From positions 496,001 to 560,000 of the forward strand of contig CAVUZJ010000005.1 in the NCBI GenBank assembly GCA_963745975.1: 64,000 bases of DNA. The letters are read 5' to 3'. Both the position numbers and the translations under genes were made by a program. This DNA is from JAKAWQ01 sp963745975. Lineage in GTDB: Bacteria; Pseudomonadota; Alphaproteobacteria; Acetobacterales; Acetobacteraceae. Position 1 is the first letter of the stretch. Each line of letters starts with the position of its first letter. Below are positions 11,816-19,682 of the stretch, piece by piece. A model generated the notes under the pieces. That model had not been told where the DNA came from, ran no database searches, and saw only the letters and a list, made by a program, of their open reading frames with translations.

Positions 11816-12214
11816 CTAGCTCGCGAATGCGAGCTTGAGCACCGCGACCACGGCGGCGAGCCAAAGCAGCGCCAGCACGCCCTTCATCACGGCGAGCTCG
11901 ATGAGCTTGGTGCCCTCGCCATGAACATAATCTTCGATCACCACCTGCAAACCCAGCGCCAGATGGTGAAAAAGCGCGATCAACAGGGCGAGCAGCAGCA
12001 CGCTGTTCCACGGCCGGCCTGCCCAGCGCGCCATCGCCGGCGCCTCCTGGCCGAGATGGGCAAGAAGGGAGACGACGAACCAGACGGCGAGCGGTACGAG
12101 GGCGGCCGCCGTCAACCGCTGCGCCCACCAATGCCCGGCGCCCGAGCGCGCGGTGCCGAGGCCGCGCACGCGGCCGAGCTCCGAGCGCATGATTGCCTGA
12201 TCTTTCACCGCCAT
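11816..12214 (-). CDS. sdhD: Succinate dehydrogenase membrane anchor subunit
   Basis: A 132-residue membrane protein with three transmembrane stretches. The opening MRSELGRVRGLGTARSGAGHWWAQR and the LFHHLALGLQVVIEDYVHGEG segment, with a candidate haem-ligand histidine, are typical of alphaproteobacterial SdhD. It anchors complex II and helps form the quinone site with SdhC. It sits 10 bp after sdhC and before sdhA, the standard order. Confidence 0.95.
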   Translation of the reverse strand: MAVKDQAIMRSELGRVRGLGTARSGAGHWWAQRLTAAALVPLAVWFVVSLLAHLGQEAPAMARWAGRPWNSVLLLALLIALFHHLALGLQVVIEDYVHGEGTKLIELAVMKGVLALLWLAAVVAVLKLAFAS

Positions 12215-12224
12215 CGCCTGCCCC

Positions 12225-12656
12225 CTACCAAACCGCCAACCCGATGGCCCAGATGGCCAGGCTCGCCACCACGCTCACCGCCAGCACCGCCCATCCCGAG
12301 GCGCGATAGACCGGCTTCTCGAAACCATAGCCCGCATCCCAGGCAAGATGGCGGATGCCGTTGCAGAAATGAAAGAGCAGCGCCACCGTCCAGCCGAAGA
12401 GCAGGATCAGCCCGACCCAGGAGGCGATGAACCATTGCACGGCGGCGAACGAGCCCGCCCCGCTCGCCAGCGCCACCAGCCATGCAACAAGCAGGAGGGT
12501 CCCGATCCCGAGCCCGATCCCGGTGATGCGATGGAGGATCGAGAGCGTCGAGGTGATCTGCGGCCGATAGACCTGAAGGTGCGGCGAGAGCGGCCGGCGC
12601 ACCGTCCGCCCATCGCTCGCGCGGCCGGCCATCAGCGCCTCGCGAACGTCCTGCAT
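12225..12656 (-). CDS. sdhC: Succinate dehydrogenase cytochrome b556 subunit
   Basis: A 143-residue membrane subunit with the family signature RPLSPHLQVYRPQITSTLSI, then ILHRITGIGL and the haem-ligand region FHFCNGIRHLAWDAGYG. Three membrane helices are evident. With SdhD it binds haem b and ubiquinone. It is the first sdh gene; the 98-bp gap after nadE probably contains the sdh promoter, although I cannot point to clear -35/-10 boxes there. Confidence 0.97.
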   Translation of the reverse strand: MQDVREALMAGRASDGRTVRRPLSPHLQVYRPQITSTLSILHRITGIGLGIGTLLLVAWLVALASGAGSFAAVQWFIASWVGLILLFGWTVALLFHFCNGIRHLAWDAGYGFEKPVYRASGWAVLAVSVVASLAIWAIGLAVW

Positions 12657-12754
12657 CGGCTACTCCTCACCTCGGAACGATGGGCCGACGCGCGCTTGCC
12701 AAGCCCGGAGTTCCTTATCCTCGGCCCCGGGCCCGGTCAACGCAACCGCAGCAA

Positions 12755-14806
12755 CTACCCTTCCGGAACCTCCCGCTCCAGCTCCTCGAGCCAGACCCGG
12801 GCATTGCCGTCCGACGGCGCCCGCCAGTCCCCGCGGGGCGAAAGCGCGCCGCCCGCGCTCACCTTCGGCCCGTTCGGCATCGCCGAGCGCTTGAACTGGC
12901 TGAAGCCGAAGAACCGTTCGAGGAACACGCGAAGCCAGCTTCGGATCTCGGCCAGCGCATAGGCCCGCCGGGCGCTCGCGGCGACCCCTTCCGGCCACTC
13001 GCCCGCACCCGCGTCAGCCCAGGCATGCCAGGCGAGAAAAGCGATCTTCGAGGGCCGGAACCCGTACCGCAACGTGTAGTAGAGAGAAAAATCCTGCAGC
13101 TCGTAGGGCCCGACGATCGCCTCCGTGCTCTGCGGCTCCGCACCCGCCCCGGCCGGCACCAATTCCGGCGAGATCACCGTCCCGAGCACCGACCCGAGCG
13201 TCTCCAGCACCTTGGGCTCGAACTGGCGCGAGCGCACGACCCAGCGGATCAGGTGCTGGATCAGCGTCTTCGGCACTCCGGAATTGACGTTGTAGTGCGC
13301 CATCTGGTCGCCCACGCCATAGGTGCACCAGCCGAGCGCGAGCTCCGAAAGGTCGCCTGTCCCGACCACCAGTCCGCCCTCGCGGTTGGCGATCCGGAAG
13401 AGATAGTCGGTGCGCAGGCCCGCCTGCACGTTCTCGAACGTCACGTCGTAGACCTTCTCGCCGCGGGCGAAGGGATGGCCGATATCGGCGAGCAGCAGCG
13501 AAGCCGCCGGGCGGATATCGATCTCGCGCGCGCTGACGCCGAAGGCACGCATCAGCGCCATGGCGTTCGCCTTGGTCGCCTCGCTCGTCGCGAACCCCGG
13601 CAGCGTCACGGCGATGATGTCGCTCCGCGGCCGGCCGAGCAGGTCGAAACACTTCGCCGCGACGATCAGCGCCTGCGTCGAATCGAGCCCGCCCGAGATG
13701 CCGATCACTGCCCGGCGCGTGCCGCTCGCGGCGAGCCGCTGCTTCAGCCCCTGAACCTGGATGTTGTAGGCCTCGTAGCAATCCTGCTCGAGACGCGGCC
13801 CGCTCGCCGGCACGAAGGGAAACCGCGCGACCGCGCGCTTGAGGCCAAAATCCCCTTCCGGCGGCGCCAACCGGAATGAAACGCGCCGCCACGGCTCGCC
13901 CGGGCGTCCGCTCGAGCGCGAATTATCCTCGAACGAGCCCATGCGCATCCGCTCCTGAACGAGCAGCTCGAGATCGACATCGCCCACCGCCATCTGCGCG
14001 CTTGCCGGGAACCGTTCGCTCTCCGCGAGCAGGACCCCGTTCTCGAAAATCCCGGTCTGGCCGTCCCAGGCGAGGTCGGTCGTCGATTCCCCAGCTCCGG
14101 CCGCTGCATAGAGATAAGCGGCAAGGCAGCGCGCCGACTGCGACCGGCAGAGTAGGCGTCGCACCTCGGCCTTGCCGATCGTGATATTGCTTGCGGAAAG
14201 ATTGGCGAGCACCGTCGCTCCGGCCAGCGCCGCCGCCGCGCTCGGCGGGAGCGGCACCCAGAAATCCTCGCAAATCTCGGCGTGCACCACGAGATCCCGC
14301 AAATCCTCCGCAACGAACAGCAGGTCCTCGCCGAATGGCACGCGGTGCTCGCCGAGCACGATCTCCTCGCCCCGCACCCCGGCCCCGGAAGCGAAATGCC
14401 GCCGCTCGTAGAACTCGCGATAATTCGGCAGATGAATCTTGGGAACGACCCCTAGGATTCGCCCTCGATGCACCGCCACTGCCGCGTTGTAGAGCCGCCC
14501 GCGATGCCTCAGCGGCGCACCGACAAGGATGAGCGGCAGCAGCGAAGCCGAGCGCGCGACGATCGTCCCGATTGCCGCCTCGACGTCGTCGAGCAGCGCG
14601 CCCTGCTGCAGCAGGTCGCTGATCGCGTAGCCGGAAACACAAAGCTCCGGAAAGACCGCCACCCCGACCGCCTCGCGATGGGCGTCCTCGGCCATGGCGA
14701 GCACCGCCTCGGCATTGGCACGCGGGTCGGCGAGATGCGTCTCCACCGTCGCGGTCGCGACCCGCACGAACCCATGCCGATAGAGCGAGCGGAACGAACC
14801 TTCCAT
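12755..14806 (-). CDS. nadE: Glutamine-dependent NAD+ synthetase
   Basis: A 683-residue two-domain enzyme making NAD from nicotinate adenine dinucleotide, ATP and glutamine. The N-terminal nitrilase-type glutaminase shows the Glu (FPELCVSGYAISD, near 50), Lys (KIHLPNYREFYE, near 122) and Cys (EICEDFW, near 178) triad. The C-terminal synthetase has the ATP loop GISGGLDSTQ near 370. The frame extends to 14842, but MEGSFRSLYRHGFVRVATA from the ATG at 14806 matches the usual start. It is transcribed toward sdhC and may share regulation with it. Confidence 0.96.
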   Translation of the reverse strand: MEGSFRSLYRHGFVRVATATVETHLADPRANAEAVLAMAEDAHREAVGVAVFPELCVSGYAISDLLQQGALLDDVEAAIGTIVARSASLLPLILVGAPLRHRGRLYNAAVAVHRGRILGVVPKIHLPNYREFYERRHFASGAGVRGEEIVLGEHRVPFGEDLLFVAEDLRDLVVHAEICEDFWVPLPPSAAAALAGATVLANLSASNITIGKAEVRRLLCRSQSARCLAAYLYAAAGAGESTTDLAWDGQTGIFENGVLLAESERFPASAQMAVGDVDLELLVQERMRMGSFEDNSRSSGRPGEPWRRVSFRLAPPEGDFGLKRAVARFPFVPASGPRLEQDCYEAYNIQVQGLKQRLAASGTRRAVIGISGGLDSTQALIVAAKCFDLLGRPRSDIIAVTLPGFATSEATKANAMALMRAFGVSAREIDIRPAASLLLADIGHPFARGEKVYDVTFENVQAGLRTDYLFRIANREGGLVVGTGDLSELALGWCTYGVGDQMAHYNVNSGVPKTLIQHLIRWVVRSRQFEPKVLETLGSVLGTVISPELVPAGAGAEPQSTEAIVGPYELQDFSLYYTLRYGFRPSKIAFLAWHAWADAGAGEWPEGVAASARRAYALAEIRSWLRVFLERFFGFSQFKRSAMPNGPKVSAGGALSPRGDWRAPSDGNARVWLEELEREVPEG

Positions 14807-14912
14807 GCCGGGACCCTGTCCCCCGGCACCCTCCCCCGTCAACGGCCGGGGCTCCGGGTCCCATGAAAGTCGGCCAGAGGATGGCGCCGATCCGAGTTCT
14901 CCCTCGCCATCC

Positions 14913-14960
14913 CGCGTGACTCACGCCTCCGGTGATTCCACCTTCGGCGATCACGCTCTA
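14913..14960. repeat. Partial copy of repeat family A lacking the central hairpin
   Basis: This 48-bp segment matches the outer arms of the 143-bp repeat found at 15577 and 16385: CGCGTGAcTCACGCC at the left and ATTCCACCTTCGGCGATCAC then GCTCTA at the right. The roughly 36-bp central stem-loop present in full copies is cleanly absent, the arms joining at GGTG/ATTCC. The first hairpin of full copies is also not recognisable. It lies between divergent nadE and the hypothetical gene at 14989. Confidence 0.75.
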
Positions 14961-14988
14961 ATGTCGAGACCGCATCGGAGCCTCCGAG

Positions 14989-15459
14989 ATGCGAAGATTT
15001 ATTTATATCCTCGGCGTTTTCACGCTGACGATCGTCGTCGCGGCGGCCATCGGCCTCGGCGTGCTCTTTTACCGGGGCCACGCACTCGATACCGAGAGCA
15101 AGGCCTTCGTCGATAGCGCGGTATCCGCGATCGCCACAAACTGGAGCGAGGAACAGCTCCTCGAGAGAGCGACACCGGAGCTTCGCGAGACGATGAGTCC
15201 CGGCGAGCTCGGCGCGCTCTTCGCAGCTTTCTCCCGGCTTGGTCGCCTCGTGCGCTATGAGGGCGCAACAGGCGGCGCCACGATGTCGTACATGGCCGGT
15301 TCCGGCAGCACCGTATCGGCGTTCTACGTGGCGAAGGCCCGCTTCGAAAACGGCACCGCCATCTTCCGGATCCTGCTGGTAAGGCGGGCCGGGCGCTGGA
15401 TGATCAACGGCTTCCACGTTGATTCCGCGCCAAGCGGCAAGCCCCTGCAACGGATTTGA
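14989..15459 (+). CDS. Hypothetical membrane-anchored protein
   Basis: A 156-residue protein of unknown family. Residues about 4-27 form a single hydrophobic segment (FIYILGVFTLTIVVAAAIGL) that looks like a signal anchor, so the rest is probably periplasmic. The remainder contains a helical stretch (NWSEEQLLERATPELRETM) and a beta-rich C-terminal half ending with GRWMINGFHVDSAP, reminiscent of small NTF2-like or DUF4864-type domains, but I cannot assign it. It lies between a partial and a full copy of repeat family A. It stands alone between divergent nadE and the next gene. Confidence 0.7.
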   Translation: MRRFIYILGVFTLTIVVAAAIGLGVLFYRGHALDTESKAFVDSAVSAIATNWSEEQLLERATPELRETMSPGELGALFAAFSRLGRLVRYEGATGGATMSYMAGSGSTVSAFYVAKARFENGTAIFRILLVRRAGRWMINGFHVDSAPSGKPLQRI

Positions 15460-15576
15460 CCCACGCTCGAGCGTGCCTCCGCGCGCCCGGGTCCCTTATT
15501 CCAACCGCCGGACAGGGCTCCGGGGCCTGGCAGGGCTCACCCGGTGATCATCGGGCGGTCCCGTGCGAAATCCGGG

Positions 15577-15719
15577 CTAGAGCGGGATGCGCTCGCTCGC
15601 GCTCACTCACCCCGCTCTAGCTCTTTGTTTGATCGCGTGATCGAACGCCTTCGGCGCCGGGGTCCCCGCGAACGAGTTCGCGGGGTGCCCCGATTCCACC
15701 TTCGGCGATCACGCTCTAG
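15577..15719. repeat. Repeat family A, copy 1 (143 bp, two hairpins)
   Basis: Begins CTAGAGCGGGAT and ends ATCACGCTCTAG, giving near-identical inverted termini. Inside are a first hairpin (CTAGAGCGGG/CCCGCTCTAG) and a central hairpin whose core is CCCCGCGAAC-GA-GTTCGCGGGG, flanked by CGGGG and CCCCG that extend the stem. It lies in the gap between two tandem genes. Copy 2 at 16385 is in the same orientation and copy 3 at 34122 is inverted. Confidence 0.92.
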
Positions 15720-15728
15720 AATAGCCCC

Positions 15729-16388
15729 ATGACCTTCGCCGACAGGCACGACGCCGGGCGGCTGCTCGCGGAACGGCTGCTTCGCTTCAAGGACGGCCGG
15801 CCGGTCGTGCTCGCTCTGCCGCGCGGCGGCGTTCCGGTCGGCTTCGAGATCGCCCGCGCGCTCGCGGCACCCCTCGATCTCGTGCTGGTGCGCAAGCTCG
15901 GCGCGCCTGGCCAGCCCGAGCTCGCCATCGGTGCCCTGGCACTCGGCGAAGAGGCGGAATTCGTCACGGACCCGCAACTCCTCGCCACGCTCGGCGTCCC
16001 GCCGGCCGCGCTCGAGGCGATCAAGGCGCGCGAGCTGCGCGAGATCGAGCGGCGCCGAAAGCTCTATCTCGGCGACCGCAAGCAGGTAGCGGTCGCCGGC
16101 CGCACCGCCATTCTGGTCGATGACGGGATCGCGACGGGCGCCACCATGCGCGCCGCCCTCGCCGCCACGCGCAAGCGCAAGCCGGCCCGTCTCGTGCTCG
16201 CCGTCCCCGTCGCGCCCCCCGACACGATCGCGCGGCTTGCCGCGGAGGCGGACGAGATCGTCTGCCTCGCTGAGCCGCGTTCCTTCCTCGCGGTCGGCCA
16301 GTTCTACCGGACCTTCACCCAACTCGAGGATCGCGAGGTGCTCGACCTGCTCGAGGAGGCGCGCCGGTTCGCTCCCGGCGAGGGCTAG
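15729..16388 (+). CDS. Phosphoribosyltransferase family protein
   Basis: A 219-residue type I phosphoribosyltransferase-fold protein. The PRPP-binding signature ILVDDGIATGATMRAAL is near residues 130-146, and PRGGVPVGFEIARAL near 30 matches the predicted PRTase family often found beside alpha/beta hydrolases or erythromycin-esterase domains. Its substrate is unknown. The gene is bracketed by two direct copies of repeat family A: copy 1 ends 9 bp before the start codon, and copy 2 begins within the stop codon (CTAG). This leaves little room for a normal promoter, so transcription may begin inside the repeat or come from the upstream gene. Confidence 0.86.
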   Translation: MTFADRHDAGRLLAERLLRFKDGRPVVLALPRGGVPVGFEIARALAAPLDLVLVRKLGAPGQPELAIGALALGEEAEFVTDPQLLATLGVPPAALEAIKARELREIERRRKLYLGDRKQVAVAGRTAILVDDGIATGATMRAALAATRKRKPARLVLAVPVAPPDTIARLAAEADEIVCLAEPRSFLAVGQFYRTFTQLEDREVLDLLEEARRFAPGEG

Positions 16389-16526
16389 AGCGGGATGCGT
16401 TCGCCCTCGCTCACGTATCCCGCTCTAGCTCGTTGTTTTCTCGCGTGATTCACGCCTTCGGTGCCGGGGTCCCCGCGAACGAGTTCGCGGGGTGCCCCGA
16501 TTCCACCTTCGGCGATCACGCTCTAG
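16385..16526. repeat. Repeat family A, copy 2 (142 bp)
   Basis: Nearly identical to copy 1 from the CTAGAGCGGGAT terminus to the ATCACGCTCTAG terminus. Its first hairpin has a 12-bp stem (CTAGAGCGGGAT/ATCCCGCTCTAG); the central CCCCGCGAAC-GA-GTTCGCGGGG stem is unchanged. It spans exactly the gap between the convergent phosphoribosyltransferase and rsmD genes: the phosphoribosyltransferase stop is inside its left end, and the rsmD stop is 2 bp from its right end. Confidence 0.92.
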
Positions 16527-16527
16527 A

Positions 16528-17127
16528 TCAGTCTCCTTTGGCGCGAAGGAAGAGGAGCCGCGCCGCGCCGTGACGGCGTTCGGCGAGCGGGCTGGCCAAT
16601 TCCGGTGGGATCGCGGGGGAAGGGGCTTTCGCGCTCGCCCCGGACTCGAGCACGATCAGCGCCCCCGGCGCGATCCACCCGGCGGACGCCAGCGCCGCCG
16701 CCGCCCGGCCGGGAAGCTCCTCCTCGCCATAAGGCGGATCGAGAAGGACGAGCGTGCACGCCGCCCCCGCGGGCCACGCTCGCGGCGGATGCGTGGCGTC
16801 CGCGGCCAGCACCCGGGCTCGCGCTGCGACCCCGCACGAGGCGATGTTGGCGGCGAGCGCCCGCCGCGCGCTGGCATCCGTCTCGAAGAACACCGCCTCC
16901 GCCGCCCCGCGCGAGAGCGCCTCGAGCCCGAGCGCGCCGCTGCCGGCGAAAGCGTCGAGCACGCGGGCGCCGATCACCGCATCCTCGCCGTTGCCCATCT
17001 CGGCCCAAGGCGCATGCACCAGCATGTCGAAGAGCGCCTGGCGGACGCGGTCGGCCGTCGGGCGCGTCGCACCCCCGGGCGGCGCGGCGAGGCGGCGGCC
17101 GCGCAGCTCCCCCGCGATAATCCTCAC
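16528..17127 (-). CDS. rsmD: 16S rRNA (guanine(966)-N2)-methyltransferase
   Basis: A 199-residue methyltransferase opening with RIIAGELRGRRLAAPPG, the RsmD signature. The AdoMet site is ARVLDAFAGSGALGLEALSRG near residues 50-70, and the catalytic motif is LLDPPYGEEEL near residue 130. It modifies 16S rRNA G966 during 30S assembly. The start codon is GTG at 17127, 10 bp after the pseudouridine synthase gene. It is the last gene in a four-gene chain headed by a LysR regulator. Confidence 0.95.
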   Translation of the reverse strand: MRIIAGELRGRRLAAPPGGATRPTADRVRQALFDMLVHAPWAEMGNGEDAVIGARVLDAFAGSGALGLEALSRGAAEAVFFETDASARRALAANIASCGVAARARVLAADATHPPRAWPAGAACTLVLLDPPYGEEELPGRAAAALASAGWIAPGALIVLESGASAKAPSPAIPPELASPLAERRHGAARLLFLRAKGD

Positions 17128-17137
17128 CCCTTTGGTC

Positions 17138-17896
17138 TCATTCCTTTGGCATCTGCTCCCGCAGCACCTTCGCGGGCACCTCCTCCACCGCCCCGCGCGG
17201 AAGGAGGCCGAGCTGGAACGGTCCGAACGCCACCCGGATCAGGCGCGTCACCCCGAGCCCGAGATCGGCGAGCACGCGCCTCACCTCGCGGTTCTTCCCC
17301 TCCGTCAGGCTGATGCTCAGCCAGGCATTGGCGCCCTTGCGCGAATCGAGCCCGGCCTCGATCGGCCCGTAGCGGACCCCCGCGACCGCGACCCCCTTCT
17401 TGAGCGCGGCGAGCGCTCGCTCATCGACCACCCCGTGCACCCGCACGCGGTAGCGCCGCTTCCAAGCGGTCGCCGGCAGCTCGAGCTGCCGCGCCAGCTC
17501 CCCGTCGTTCGTCAGCAGCAGCAGCCCCTCACTTGCGAGATCGAGCCGCCCGACGCTGATCACCCGCGGAAGCCCGGCCGGCAGGTTGGCGAAGACGGTC
17601 GGCCTTCCCTCGGGGTCGGCGTGCGTCGTCACCAGCCCGGGCGGCTTGTGGTAGCGCCAGAGCCGCGTGCGGTCCGGCGTGGCCACCGCCCGCCCGTCCA
17701 CCTGCACGACATCGCCCGCCGCGACGAAGGTGGCCGGATGCGCCACCGCAGCGCCGTTCAGCTTGACCCGGCCCTCCCCGATCAGCGCCTCCGCCGCGCG
17801 CCGGCTCGCCACCCCGGAAGCGGCGAGGAAGCGGGCGATCCGCATCCCCCGCTCGCCGTTGTCCTCCGCGACCGGATGGGCGGGAGCCCGCCTCAT
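17138..17896 (-). CDS. RluB/RsuA-type pseudouridine synthase
   Basis: A 252-residue rRNA pseudouridine synthase. An N-terminal S4 RNA-binding domain (MRIARFLAASGVASRRAAEA, then GRVKLNG) is followed by the catalytic domain with VGRLDLASEGLLLLTNDGEL, whose aspartate is the catalytic nucleophile, and the late GKNREVRRVLADLG motif. These fit 23S rRNA RluB best; RsuA or RluF remains possible. The ATG at 17896 overlaps the stop of the upstream amidotransferase-like gene by four bases (ATGA), which decides the start over a longer open frame. Confidence 0.93.
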   Translation of the reverse strand: MRRAPAHPVAEDNGERGMRIARFLAASGVASRRAAEALIGEGRVKLNGAAVAHPATFVAAGDVVQVDGRAVATPDRTRLWRYHKPPGLVTTHADPEGRPTVFANLPAGLPRVISVGRLDLASEGLLLLTNDGELARQLELPATAWKRRYRVRVHGVVDERALAALKKGVAVAGVRYGPIEAGLDSRKGANAWLSISLTEGKNREVRRVLADLGLGVTRLIRVAFGPFQLGLLPRGAVEEVPAKVLREQMPKE

Positions 17897-18627
17897 CGCC
17901 GGCAGGCGGCGATCAGGGCGTCGAAGATGCGCCGGTCCCCGGGATCGACGAAGAATTCCGGATGCCACTGCACGCCCAAGCAGAAATTCCGCCGTGGATC
18001 CTCGATCCCCTCGATCACGCCGTCGGGCGCCCGCGCGTTCACCGCCGCTTCGCCCGGCTCCGCCACCGCCTGGTGGTGCGAGGAATTGACCGCCATGCGC
18101 TCGGCTCCGAGGATGCGCGCAAGCAGCGTGCCGGGCGCGATCGCGATTTCGTGTGCCGCCTCGTGGCGGGCATCCGTCTGCTGGTGCGCGAGCGCTCCCG
18201 GCGCCTCGTCCGGGAGGTGCTGGATCAGCCGCCCGCCGAGCGCCACCGCGAGCAACTGCTCGCCTCCGCAAATGCCGAGCACAGGCATCCCGCGCGCAAG
18301 CGCGCCCTGGAGCAGCGCGAGCTCGGCCGCCGTCCTGCCCTCCTTGAGCCGCACGCTCGCGTGCCGCGCGCCCGCGCCATAGAGCCCCGGATCGACGTCG
18401 AACGCCCCGCCCGTCACCACGAGCCCCGCGATCCGGTCGAGATACGCCCCCGCCAGCGCCGCATGGTGCGGCAGCCCGATCGGCAGCCCGCCCGCGCCGG
18501 CGATCGCGGCGGCATAGTTCTGGCGTATCGCGTACCAGGGATAGGACGAGTAGCCGCCCGGCGGCTCGGCATCGAGGGTGAGGCCGATCGCCGGAAGCTT
18601 TTCTCTCATCGTCTCTCGCTCGATCAT
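17893..18627 (-). CDS. Class I glutamine-amidotransferase-like hydrolase (PuuD family)
   Basis: A 244-residue protein of the gamma-glutamyl-GABA hydrolase (PuuD, peptidase C26) group. The nucleophilic cysteine is in PVLGICGGEQLLAVALGG; note GICGGEQ where GICRGxQ is usual. The His-Glu pair is in GVQWHPEFFVDPGD near residue 218. PuuD removes glutamate from gamma-glutamyl-GABA in putrescine breakdown, but no other Puu genes are nearby, so the substrate is open. The ATG at 18627 overlaps the LysR stop (ATGA); ATG 18609 is an alternative. Overlap at both ends argues for one transcript from lysR to rsmD. Confidence 0.87.
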   Translation of the reverse strand: MIERETMREKLPAIGLTLDAEPPGGYSSYPWYAIRQNYAAAIAGAGGLPIGLPHHAALAGAYLDRIAGLVVTGGAFDVDPGLYGAGARHASVRLKEGRTAAELALLQGALARGMPVLGICGGEQLLAVALGGRLIQHLPDEAPGALAHQQTDARHEAAHEIAIAPGTLLARILGAERMAVNSSHHQAVAEPGEAAVNARAPDGVIEGIEDPRRNFCLGVQWHPEFFVDPGDRRIFDALIAACRR

Positions 18628-19574
18628 TGGGCGACCGCGGCCGCTCGCTCCGCCGGCGCCGCTTGCATCGCCCATGGGGCGGCGGCCAACCGCCCGGCGA
18701 GGAAATCGATCACCGCGCTCACCCGTGCCGGCCGGCGCCGCCCGGGCGGTGTCACGATATTGAGCGCGATCGGCGGCAACGACCATTCCTGCATCACCGC
18801 CTCGAGCCGCCCGGCCTCGATTTCGCGCCAGACCAGGAACTCGGGCTGCACGGCAAGCCCAAGGCCGGCCAGAAGCGCCGGGCCCAGCGCGTCGGCATTG
18901 TTGGCGCGGAGTGGCCCCCGCACCACCACCTCCACCTCCGCCCCGGCGGCATCGGCGAAGCGCCAGCGGTCCGGCGTCGGCAAGTACGCATAGCCGAGGC
19001 AGGCATGGCGCGTGAGCTCGCTCGGGTGGGACGGCCGGCCCCGGCGCGCCAAATAGGCGGGCGCGGCCACCAAGAGCCGCCGGACTTGGCAAAGCCGACG
19101 GGCCCGCAGGCTGGAATCGGGCAGCAAAGCGATGCGCAAGGCGAGATCGAACCTTCCGCCGATCAGGTCGACGATCTCGTCGCTGAGGTCGAGATCGATC
19201 GCGATCTCGGGATAGGCCTCGAAGAGCGCCGGCAGGAGTGGTGCCAGATGCGCCAACCCGAACGACATCGGCGCCGCCACCCGCACCAGGCCGCGCGGCT
19301 CGGCGGCCTCGGCCAGCGCCTCCTCCTCGATCGCCTCCGCCTCGGCGAGCAGGCGTGCGGCGGCGGCCGCCGAGGCGCGGCCGGTCTCGGTCAGGGCAAG
19401 CCGGCGCGACGTGCGGTTGAAGAGGGCCGCGCCGAGCCGTGCCTCGAGCCGCCCGACCGCCTTGGAAACCGTCGCCTTCGAGAGCCCGAGCGCGACCGCC
19501 GCGCGGGTGAACGAGCCGGTCTCCGCCACTCTGGCGAAGACGACCCAGGCTTCGAGGTCGGGCAAGCGGGACAT
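18624..19574 (-). CDS. LysR-family transcriptional regulator
   Basis: A 316-residue LysR regulator with the N-terminal winged helix (FARVAETGSFTRAAVALGLS, then KATVSKAVGRLEARLG) and a PBP2-type effector domain. Its weak similarity to the CrgA/DsdC-like subgroup that controls pirin genes is by context only. It is divergent from the pirin gene, 108 bp apart, a common LysR-pirin pairing, so it probably regulates pirin and itself. Its stop overlaps the start of the PuuD-like gene. Confidence 0.93.
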   Translation of the reverse strand: MSRLPDLEAWVVFARVAETGSFTRAAVALGLSKATVSKAVGRLEARLGAALFNRTSRRLALTETGRASAAAAARLLAEAEAIEEEALAEAAEPRGLVRVAAPMSFGLAHLAPLLPALFEAYPEIAIDLDLSDEIVDLIGGRFDLALRIALLPDSSLRARRLCQVRRLLVAAPAYLARRGRPSHPSELTRHACLGYAYLPTPDRWRFADAAGAEVEVVVRGPLRANNADALGPALLAGLGLAVQPEFLVWREIEAGRLEAVMQEWSLPPIALNIVTPPGRRRPARVSAVIDFLAGRLAAAPWAMQAAPAERAAAVAQ

Positions 19575-19582
19575 GCGTTACC

Positions 19583-19608
19583 GGAAACGATCCGTTTCTA
19601 TTGTTTCC
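19583..19608. promoter_or_regulatory. Putative LysR operator between lysR and pirin
   Basis: The lysR-pirin divergent gap holds a perfect palindrome GAAACG-ATC-CGTTTC (19584-19598) and an outer pair GGAAAC (19583-19588) with GTTTCC (19603-19608). It lies 9 bp above the lysR start codon and stands out as A/T-rich against its surroundings. Placement suits autoregulation and control of pirin; binding is inferred. Confidence 0.5.
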
Positions 19609-19682
19609 CTTTTTGGGGGATGGGGCCAGCCCCACCTCCACCCCGACAAATCCATCTGCCGGTTGCCGGCAAGGAGGCACCC

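Noticed and set aside
15577..16526. Composite transposon formed by two repeat A copies around the phosphoribosyltransferase gene
   Set aside because: No transposase, no target duplication visible; repeats are short structured elements also found singly.
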